A DNA stretch of 14,250 bases from Scytonema sp. UIC 10036 (lineage in GTDB: Bacteria > Cyanobacteriota > Cyanobacteriia > Cyanobacteriales > Nostocaceae). Below the pieces are notes generated by a model. That model was not told the DNA's origin and did no database searches. It saw only the letters and a list, made by a program, of their open reading frames with translations. The position numbers and the translations under genes were made by a program. The stretch covers positions 1 through 14,250 of the forward strand of contig NZ_WJFC01000277.1 of the NCBI RefSeq assembly GCF_009725235.1, in the 5' to 3' direction. Shown piece by piece: positions 7,731-13,317 of this stretch. Position 1 is the first letter of the stretch, and every line of letters begins with the position of its first letter.

Positions 7731-7989
7731 ATTCCCCTGTAACGACAGGTTGTGTAGTTTGTAGTTGCGCTGTCTTCGCATGTATCATATGTAAGTGGTT
7801 ATCCGAAGTGATTTATTTAACTACTGAGACGCAAAGTACACAGAGGTAAGAGGTGAGAGTGCTATTAATTGCCGGAAGTTTTTATCTACCTTGACAGGGG
7901 CATTGCCCACCTACTACATACGCTAAAGCGCAACTACGAACGAATTATTTAATAATAGTCTTAGGAATCAACCTTGTTTGGATTGGCTT
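7692..7989. other. Divergent intergenic region with repeat fragments
   Basis: This is the space between the aldolase gene and the GIY-YIG gene. Besides the hairpin next to the aldolase start it holds an 11-bp inverted pair, GTAGTTGCGCT (7761-7771) and AGCGCAACTAC (7927-7937), 155 bp apart, the second fused to the palindrome CGCTAAAGCG (7921-7930). A GACGCAAAGTACACAGAGG segment near 7828-7846 also resembles a dispersed cyanobacterial repeat. No promoter could be assigned with confidence. Confidence 0.5.
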
Positions 7990-8535
7990 ATGGTAGATGA
8001 AACGAATATTCCTTCTTTAAAGAGTTTGGAATATATTCCTTATATAGACGATCGCGGTCAACTACCCGAACACTTGCAGGGCAAAATTGGAGTGTACGCA
8101 ATTTACGACCGAGAACACGTGCTGCAATTTGTAGGATATTCCCGTGATGTTTATCTCAGTCTGAGGCAGCATTTGGTAAGGCAACCGCATAATTGCTATT
8201 GGGTGAAAGCCCAAACCATTGAACGTCCCAGCCGAACTCTGCTGGACAATATCGAGAAGGCTTGGATCGCGGAAAATGGCAGTATCCCCTCGGGCAATAC
8301 AGACAACAAAGAGAAATGGACGAATCCAATTGATGTGAGAGCAGTGATGACACCTGAAGAGAAAACTCATTATGACAATCCTTTAAATGATGAGCTGACG
8401 CAAACTAAAATTATCAAAAATGTGGCACGGCGAGTCGAGGCTGAAATCTCAAACCTTCTAGAATCGCGTGGTTTGCAAGCACAAATTCGTTTTAATCCGA
8501 AGTTAAAAGAAGATGGTTTGCTGGATTTGAAATAA
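7990..8535 (+). CDS. GIY-YIG-fold protein (cyanobacterial small nuclease-like family)
   Basis: The protein is 181 residues from ATG 7990, or 185 from the in-frame TTG at 7978, which has a weak AGGA 12 bases upstream. I prefer the ATG because of its codon. It shows a single GIY-YIG-like module (TTG numbering): GVY at 38-40, FVG at 51-53, a helix with Arg63 (SLRQHL) and Glu93 in the NIEKAWIAENG helix. These correspond in order to the GIY, YIG, Arg and Glu elements of the nuclease core. The YIG tyrosine is replaced by phenylalanine, so cleavage activity is uncertain. The C-terminal half (VARRVEAEISNLLESRG...RFNPKLKEDGLLDLK) is not part of the nuclease core. I recall similar stand-alone proteins as widespread in cyanobacteria, but their role is unknown to me. 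It stands alone, with no partner gene that suggests a pathway. Confidence 0.75.
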   Translation: MVDETNIPSLKSLEYIPYIDDRGQLPEHLQGKIGVYAIYDREHVLQFVGYSRDVYLSLRQHLVRQPHNCYWVKAQTIERPSRTLLDNIEKAWIAENGSIPSGNTDNKEKWTNPIDVRAVMTPEEKTHYDNPLNDELTQTKIIKNVARRVEAEISNLLESRGLQAQIRFNPKLKEDGLLDLK

Positions 8536-8550
8536 GTTTGTTTTAAATGT

Positions 8551-8750
8551 AAAAGTGTGGGGTTTCTCCCCCCATACCCTATCTAAAACTCTTTATTTTT
8601 ATTATTAAATGGGTTAGAATTAGATGTGAAAGTGTGGGGTTTCTCCCCTCACTCCCTATTGAAAACTCGTGACCCTTTCTCTTATTTTATAAGCCTTCTA
8701 TCCAACATGGGGATGTGGGGTTTCTCCCCTTTCTTTTATTGAGAACTCAA
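8551..8750. repeat. Three tandem-spaced hairpin repeats (GGGGTTTCTCCCC)
   Basis: Three copies of GTGTGGGGTTTCTCCCC-like sequence begin at 8555, 8632 and 8713 (spacing 77 and 81). Each can fold as GGGG-TTTCT-CCCC. Similarity extends downstream, since each copy is followed within about 15-20 bases by a GAAAACTC/TAAAACTC/GAGAACTC element, so the full unit is about 45 bp. They lie just after the stop of the GIY-YIG gene. They could act as terminators or be a dispersed palindromic repeat family. Confidence 0.8.
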
Positions 8751-8757
8751 GATTTTT

Positions 8758-8944
8758 TCAGGAAATTTCTTTTGGCATTTTGGCAACCAGACGAATTTTT
8801 GGGTTAGTATTGTGAGTGTTAATACGTTCTTGCACCAACAAACGCATCACACAAGGCTAGAAGCTCCTCTTTTTGGTTTGCGATCGGTTTTAATACTACT
8901 CCAGTGCCAACCGCTACGCCTTTGTGTTGTTCGCCCCAGGTCAT
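8758..8944 (-). pseudogene. Decayed short reading frame, product not recognised
   Basis: On the - strand an ATG at 8944 opens a frame reading MTWGEQHKGVAVGTGVV and onward, which stops at 8819. Removing one T from the TTT near 8837-8840 joins it smoothly to a second frame ending at 8758, giving EELLALCDALLVQERI and then a basic tail ending MPKEIS. The joined product of about 61 residues reads like one protein whose middle is a continuous amphipathic helix, which suggests a small gene broken by a one-base insertion. I do not recognise the family. No clear Shine-Dalgarno is present, and chance open frames in this AT-rich gap cannot be excluded. Confidence 0.33.
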
Positions 8945-9399
8945 GAATCTGGGGTTTTTCTTTCCACATCTATAACTTGGTGGAAATTAATTAGCAACAA
9001 TGACAAATTTTTGTTATAAATGTTCCTTCTTTCCTGTTCTCGTTTTTAACGAATGTAAATGTAAGTGAGAAATTTAGATACTTGGGTAGCATCGTATGAA
9101 TATGAGTGATGAGCGCGGCAGTGGCAGGCTCCACTGCGAAATGTTGGAATCAGCAACACAAGACTTCACAAATAAGATTGAGGCTGTAATATCTGCAACT
9201 GAGACTGTACAACAGGTTCTAAATGCCAGATTGACTTGCTTTCTCAATCAACTGGCTTGTTTGACATCAGCAATAGATATTTTGCAAATGTGGGTTGAGA
9301 CCCCTCTGCCTTTCGCAAATATCTTGGTTTAGAATGATGTTAATAAGTTAGTTGGAGCGACTGGGTTTGCAGATTGCCATATGTATTTCATGTTTGCAT
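8945..9399. other. Gene-poor stretch with one doubtful 78-codon frame
   Basis: I see no supported gene here. An open frame on the + strand at 9096-9332 would encode 78 residues, but it has no ribosome binding site, no recognisable motif and opens across a 7-bp hairpin (GCAGTGG 9118-9124 with CCACTGC 9131-9137). I treat it as probably non-coding. The rest is AT-rich without clear repeats. Confidence 0.5.
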
Positions 9400-9705
9400 T
9401 TGGTCAACCAATACATAACCTTTTGGTTGATTAGACCTTTAATTTGATGGGTAGTGATTCGTCACTACTTTGGAATAGTGTTTCACAAAAACTTAAAAAC
9501 TTACACGGAAAGTGTAAGCAAAATAACAAAAAGGTAGCAACCGAAAGGTTATGCCTGTATGTCGATATCTGCCTTTTTTTCAGGTTTTATTTCAGCGAAT
9601 TGCATCTCACCGTGAACTAAGGTTCTGCAACTCGAACTAGTTATTCCAATTACGTAAACTGGAATCTCTGCACGTCAGGTGATTCGGCTTCAGCCCGTGG
9701 GCAGC
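9400..9705 (+). ncRNA. Candidate orphan HEARO/omega-RNA (IscB-type guide RNA)
   Basis: Six well-formed stems lie in 300 bases: TCAACCAA/TTGGTTGA (9404-9411 with 9423-9430); GTAGTGA-TTCG-TCACTAC with a UUCG tetraloop (9451-9468); CTTACAC-GGAAA-GTGTAAG (9500-9518); AGGTA-gc-AACC-GAAA-GGTT-a-TGCCT with a GNRA tetraloop (9532-9556); ATTCCA/TGGAAT (9643-9648 with 9660-9665); and CACG...GGC-TTCA-GCC-CGTG (9671-9699). The GNRA hairpin followed by TGTATGTCG, and the later CACGTC plus GGCTTCAGCC, resemble from memory the conserved core of HEARO RNAs, the omega-RNAs encoded just upstream of iscB in IS200/IS605-superfamily elements. Further support is the ATGCGTG at 9892, the usual opening of iscB (MRV...). 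The stems are seen; the family assignment is a recollection that needs a covariance-model search. Boundaries are approximate. Confidence 0.5.
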
Positions 9706-10002
9706 TGGCTTATCGCTTTTTTGGAATTGAGAGATACGAAATGCCTTCGTCTTATTGTTAGCGAAGTGTGCGTATAGATGCGTGAACACAGACGTGCTTG
9801 TGGTGTATAAAAACTCCATTGGGCAAGGCATAGGGAATAATTTTGTGTCTCGTTCATGAGATAAAGAGCGCTTTTCTAGCAAAAACATACCATGCGTGGA
9901 TTTTAGATTTTGGATTGAGAAAACCTCACCTAGGCTAAATCTCACCCAACTATTTATCCTATTCTTTTTTCCAACTGGTGTAACAATTACCGTTTTTATT
10001 TA
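9706..10002 (+). other. Possible iscB leader and start remnant, then heptamer-like junction
   Basis: There is no intact gene. The stretch 9706-9891 continues the presumed omega-RNA/leader with further short inverted repeats. It ends in AAAAACATACC followed by ATGCGTG (9892-9898), matching the expected start of an IscB protein. From 9899 the sequence changes to GATTTTAGATTTTGGATT, the heptamer-type spacer repeat, with an in-frame stop at codon 5. The 102-codon open frame on the opposite strand here (9637-9945) has no protein-like features and is best read as the antisense of the structured RNA. Confidence 0.4.
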
Positions 10003-10012
10003 ATGCAATCAA

Positions 10013-10019
10013 AGGGAGG
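10013..10019 (+). promoter_or_regulatory. Strong Shine-Dalgarno AGGGAGG
   Basis: AGGGAGG lies 7 bases upstream of a GTG (10027) and 10 upstream of a TTG (10030). It is inside the reading frame if translation began at the ATG at 10003, so it decides in favour of the later, non-ATG start. It is among the few clear ribosome binding sites in the window. Confidence 0.7.
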
Positions 10020-10026
10020 TTTAGAA

Positions 10027-10221
10027 GTGTTGAATCGACAAACTAAAGGTTACCGCACCGCACTAGCACCTTGGATCGTTGTTCGTTTGCTTTCACCAAC
10101 ACAACAAACTGTTATAGGTCGATTCCGCAGCCGCAGTGATGCGGATGGTCACTTGGCAGTCTTACGGCGGCTCATGCCAGATGCTGAATTACAAGTGATT
10201 TTTGATATGGAACGAGATTAA
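10027..10221 (+). CDS. Small conserved-type cyanobacterial protein, function unknown
   Basis: The protein is 64 residues from GTG 10027 (72 from ATG 10003). The later start is preferred because a near-perfect AGGGAGG precedes it at normal spacing. The product opens LNRQTKGYRTALAPWIVVRLL and continues through a basic GRFRSRSDADGHLAVLRRLMP segment to a short strand ending FDMERD. There is no signal peptide or membrane helix. The pattern of two strands, a helix (SRSDADGHLAVLRRLM) and a final strand suggests a small alpha/beta protein. I recall similar 60-70-residue proteins in cyanobacteria but know no function. It ends 46 bp before the start of the GH116 gene on the same strand, so the two may be co-transcribed. 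Confidence 0.7.
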   Translation: MLNRQTKGYRTALAPWIVVRLLSPTQQTVIGRFRSRSDADGHLAVLRRLMPDAELQVIFDMERD

Positions 10222-10267
10222 TTCCATTGGTTTTACTCTTCTGCATCAAAAGCCGTATAATCGATCA

Positions 10268-12715
10268 ATGAGTAACAAGCCTTTCTCCGTCATTCCTTCC
10301 TGCGTTTGGAGCCGTCCCATTGGTTTAGGTTGGGATACTCCATACACAGTCCGCTACGCAAGTAATATTGACGATGGACCATGGCACGGTATGCCTCTTG
10401 GTGGCTTTGGTGCAGGGTGTATTGGTCGCTCCTCGCGAGGAGACTTCAATCTGTGGCAGATTGATGGTGGCGAACACGTATTCAAAAACATTCCCGCCTG
10501 TCAATTTAGCTTGTTCGAGTCAGATAATTCTTCCTCAAAAGCTTATGCCCTGTGTACGCAAGCACCACAGGATGGTAGTCTCTCAGCTTGGCAGTGGTAT
10601 CCAGCAAGTGTCCGAGGGGGAGAGGGGGAAAATCCTCAATCCAAAATCCAAAATCCAAAATCCAAAATTCCCTCAACGGGAAGCTATCACGCGTTATATC
10701 CTCGCAGTTGGTTTGTTTATGAAGGGGTGTTTCAAGTACAGCTACAGTGCGAGCAATTCTCCCCCATTTGGGCTAATAACTACAAGGAAACAAGTTATCC
10801 GGTAGCCGTGTTCGTCTGGACTGCACAAAATACCACAAATACACCGATTACCCTCAGCATAATGTTGACTTGGCAAAATATGGTGGGTTGGTTTACCAAT
10901 GCCCTCAAATCTCCTGAAGTCAGGGTGCGGGATGATGGCAGTCCAGTCTACGACTACCAACCGCGTTTGAATGAAAGCCAAGGTAACTTTAACCAGCTTG
11001 TAGAAACGGGCGAATATATCGGTTGTTTGATGAGTCGGGTGAACAGTGGTGAACCCTTAAGCGAAGGTGATGGACAGTGGTGTATTGCTACTCAAAAACA
11101 TCCATTGGTGGAAGCATATTACAACACTCGCTGGAATCCAACTGGGACGGGTGAGGAAATATGGCAAAGCTTCGCCCAAAATGGTTCCTTGTCTAACTCC
11201 ACAGATGAAACTCCAGTGGCTCTTGGCGAACAGCTTGGAGCCGCCCTTGCCCTTCGGTTCACTCTTCAACCAGGAGAAACTTTAAAACTTCCTTTCGTCC
11301 TGGCTTGGGATTTTCCTGTAACGGAATTTGCAGAAGGAATTATCTATTACCGCAGATATACGGATTTTTTTGGTCTCAACGGTAATAATGCTTGGGCGAT
11401 CGCATCGGCAGCCTTAGTAGAATATGAAACTTGGCAAGCACAAATTCACGCATGGCAAACGCCTATTATTGAGCGTCAAGACTTGCCCGATTGGTTTAAA
11501 ATGGCTCTTTTCAACGAGCTTTACGACCTGACAAGTGGTGGAACTCTCTGGAGCGCAGCCTCGAAAAGCAACCCTATCGGACAGTTTGCTGTACTCGAAT
11601 GTTTGGACTATCGCTGGTATGAAAGTTTAGATGTCCGGCTGTACGGTTCTTTTGCCCTACTGATACTGTTTCCAGAACTAGAAAAGGCAGTGATGCGGGC
11701 TTTTGCACGAGCAATTCCCAAAAGTGACAGTACTCCCCGTGTTATTGGTTACTATTATACCATTGGAGCAGAAAGTCCAATGGCAGTTCGTAAAGTTCCA
11801 GGTGCAACACCTCACGATTTGGGCGCACCAAACGAACACGTTTGGGAAAAAACCAATTACACAAGTTATCAAGATTGCAACTTGTGGAAGGATTTAGGTA
11901 GCGATTTTGTTTTACAGGTATACCGAGACTTTCTCCTTACAGGTGCTAATGATGTGGAATTCTTAGCGGATTGTTGGAATGCCATTGTCCAAACCTTGGA
12001 CTATCTTAAGACTTTTGACAAAGATGGAGATGGCATTCCTGAGAATTCCGGCGCACCCGATCAAACTTTTGATGACTGGCGTTTGCAAGGAGTTAGTGCT
12101 TACTGTGGTGGATTGTGGTTGGCAGCACTAGAAGCGGCGATCGCGATTTGCGAACTTTTAGTAGATACTCAAGACAATGCTACAGTTCAAAAATCCATCT
12201 ATGAAGTTTGGTTAGAGCAATCTCGCCCTGTTTACCAAGAAAAACTTTGGAACGGGCAGTATTATCGGCTAGACACTCAGAGTGGTTCTGATGTCGTCAT
12301 GGCAGACCAACTTTGCGGACAATTCTATGCTCGCTTGTTGGGGTTACCAGATATCGTACCACCCGATTGTGCTGCATCTGCTTTAAAAACTGTTTACGAA
12401 ACCTGCTTCCTCAAGTTTCATAACGGTCAATTTGGCGCTGCAAATGGTCTTCGTCCTGATGGTTCGCCAGAGAATCCTAAAGCCACTCATCCCTTGGAAG
12501 TTTGGACGGGAATCAATTTTGGGCTAGCTGCATTTCTCGTACAAATGGGCATGAAGGATGAAGCATTTCAATTAACACAAGCTGTTGTTAGCCAAATTTA
12601 CAACAATGGGCTACAATTCCGAACTCCTGAAGCTATTACGGGCTGCCGGGACTTTCCGCGCTTGCGTCTACCTGCGGGCTATGGCCATTTGGGCAGTTTA
12701 TTTGGTAGGGGGTAG
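10268..12715 (+). CDS. GH116 beta-glucosidase (GBA2-type), frameshifted C-terminus
   Basis: The protein belongs to the non-lysosomal glucosylceramidase/GH116 family, retaining enzymes that remove beta-linked glucose. It is 815 residues from ATG 10268, chosen because the longer frame begins with a TTG inside the preceding gene. The N-terminal domain has GIGLGW-like and PLGGFGAGCIGR motifs. The catalytic barrel carries GGTLW (about 425), LECLDYRWYESLDVRLYGSFAL with candidate nucleophile Glu444, WKDLGSDFVLQVYRD, and DQTFDDW with the acid/base Asp (598 or 602), followed by SAYCGGLWLAAL. No signal peptide is seen, so it is probably cytoplasmic. Two oddities: a heptamer repeat is translated in frame at about 121-134, and one extra G at 12639-12643 shifts the last 25 codons away from the family ending. 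No Shine-Dalgarno is obvious. The natural substrate in cyanobacteria is not established from sequence. Confidence 0.88.
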   Translation: MSNKPFSVIPSCVWSRPIGLGWDTPYTVRYASNIDDGPWHGMPLGGFGAGCIGRSSRGDFNLWQIDGGEHVFKNIPACQFSLFESDNSSSKAYALCTQAPQDGSLSAWQWYPASVRGGEGENPQSKIQNPKSKIPSTGSYHALYPRSWFVYEGVFQVQLQCEQFSPIWANNYKETSYPVAVFVWTAQNTTNTPITLSIMLTWQNMVGWFTNALKSPEVRVRDDGSPVYDYQPRLNESQGNFNQLVETGEYIGCLMSRVNSGEPLSEGDGQWCIATQKHPLVEAYYNTRWNPTGTGEEIWQSFAQNGSLSNSTDETPVALGEQLGAALALRFTLQPGETLKLPFVLAWDFPVTEFAEGIIYYRRYTDFFGLNGNNAWAIASAALVEYETWQAQIHAWQTPIIERQDLPDWFKMALFNELYDLTSGGTLWSAASKSNPIGQFAVLECLDYRWYESLDVRLYGSFALLILFPELEKAVMRAFARAIPKSDSTPRVIGYYYTIGAESPMAVRKVPGATPHDLGAPNEHVWEKTNYTSYQDCNLWKDLGSDFVLQVYRDFLLTGANDVEFLADCWNAIVQTLDYLKTFDKDGDGIPENSGAPDQTFDDWRLQGVSAYCGGLWLAALEAAIAICELLVDTQDNATVQKSIYEVWLEQSRPVYQEKLWNGQYYRLDTQSGSDVVMADQLCGQFYARLLGLPDIVPPDCAASALKTVYETCFLKFHNGQFGAANGLRPDGSPENPKATHPLEVWTGINFGLAAFLVQMGMKDEAFQLTQAVVSQIYNNGLQFRTPEAITGCRDFPRLRLPAGYGHLGSLFGRG
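10640..10667. repeat. Four TCCAAAA heptamers inside the GH116 reading frame
   Basis: Four exact 7-bp TCCAAAA units sit in the coding sequence after a G-rich GGGGGAGAGGGGG stretch. They are translated as part of NPQSKIQNPKSKI. The array is the same sequence as that in front of bcsA. It falls between QWYPAS and SYHALYPRSWF, probably a surface loop of the N-terminal domain, so it may be tolerated. Confidence 0.9.
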
Positions 12716-12767
12716 GGGGTAGGGGGTAGGGGACAAGGGGGACAAGGGGACAAGGGGGACAAGGGAG
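12704..12767. repeat. GGTAGGG / GGGGACAA repeat array overlapping the GH116 stop
   Basis: Four GGTAGGG heptamers (12704-12731) are followed by about four GACAAGGGG-type units of 8-9 bp. The array supplies the stop codon in the present frame (12713-12715) and also the TAG at 12720-12722 in the frame that restores family similarity. It is strongly strand-asymmetric for G. Confidence 0.9.
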
Positions 12768-12783
12768 AAAGACGAAATAACTA

Positions 12784-12818
12784 TGCCCAATGCTCAATGC
12801 CCAATGCCCAATCCCTAA
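12784..12818. repeat. TGCCCAA heptamer array (5 units)
   Basis: Five 7-bp units in phase: TGCCCAA, TGCTCAA, TGCCCAA, TGCCCAA, TCCCTAA. It follows the G-rich array after a 16-base non-repeat stretch and is another heptamer class of cyanobacterial spacers. Confidence 0.85.
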
Positions 12819-13204
12819 TTTCTTCCCCAACTCTTAGCAAATCATATTTCTCTGTCGTATAATATTTTTTTCCCTGTTACATATTTTCCGGAATTCCACT
12901 ATTAACCTCTGAAAAAATATTTCGTGGAGGGTTATGCAATAACTTTAGAGAGTCCCTAGTTTTCAAGGCTTAGGGATAAAATCTTCCTTTTTTTAGTCGA
13001 ATTCTTTGTATCTTTTACTACAATTTAGCTCTGGTAGCACAAATCAATGCTGATACATCATTCGCTTTTAACTTATCAACCTTTTTTAACGCAAAATCTT
13101 CGTGTACACGCTAATAGTTTTGCAGATTTCATCAAAAATTTATTTTTCTCTTCTCGGTCTTAAAAGTTGTCAAAACTCACTAAATGCGCTTATTTATACT
13201 GTTT
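12819..13204. other. AT-rich intergenic region with one hairpin
   Basis: No gene is seen. A 6-bp stem TCCCTA/TAGGGA (12953-12958 with 12971-12976) is followed after about 11 bases by a T-rich run ending near 12994, a weak terminator-like arrangement on the + strand. Candidate promoter hexamers near 13168 (TTGTCA) and 13195 (TATACT) have poor spacing, so no promoter is called. Confidence 0.4.
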
Positions 13205-13254
13205 AAGGAGAATTACGTGGAAGAATACCAATGAAAGTGCAGGTAAACTTTTGA
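13205..13254 (+). promoter_or_regulatory. Strong RBS with two tiny overlapping leader ORFs
   Basis: AAGGAG (13205-13210) lies 6 bases before a GTG that reads only VEEYQ before TGA (13217-13234). That stop overlaps, as ATGA, the start of a second mini-frame reading MKVQVNF (13231-13254). The next long gene begins 63 bases later with a weaker site. A leader peptide controlling the downstream gene is possible; coincidence cannot be ruled out. Confidence 0.3.
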
Positions 13255-13317
13255 TAAAGTACAACAAGTCTATTGACGAGACCAAGTGAAGTTTTATAAG
13301 ACATCAGAGAACAAACG

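Noticed and set aside
8551..8750. Three spaced repeats as a short CRISPR array
   Set aside because: The repeat core is only about 17 bp, the copies diverge, spacing is about 80 bp, the flanks themselves resemble each other, and no cas gene is present.
9096..9332. 78-codon open frame on the + strand
   Set aside because: It has no ribosome binding site, no recognisable domain and a hairpin across its 5' part, and it lies in a gene-poor AT-rich gap. It is probably a chance frame.
9637..9945. 102-codon open frame on the - strand
   Set aside because: It is antisense to the structured RNA candidate and its leader; the translation has no domain or coherent hydrophobic pattern.
10202..10267. TTG start giving a longer GH116 protein
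   Set aside because: It would overlap the preceding small gene by 20 bases and add 22 residues unlike the family; ATG 10268 fits the conserved N-terminus.
12636..12830. 64-codon - strand frame
   Set aside because: It consists of the complement of G-rich and heptamer repeats plus the GH116 3' end; not protein-like.
13168..13200. TTGTCA and TATACT as a promoter for the exporter-like gene
   Set aside because: The spacing is 21 bases; alternatives at 17 match the -10 consensus poorly.
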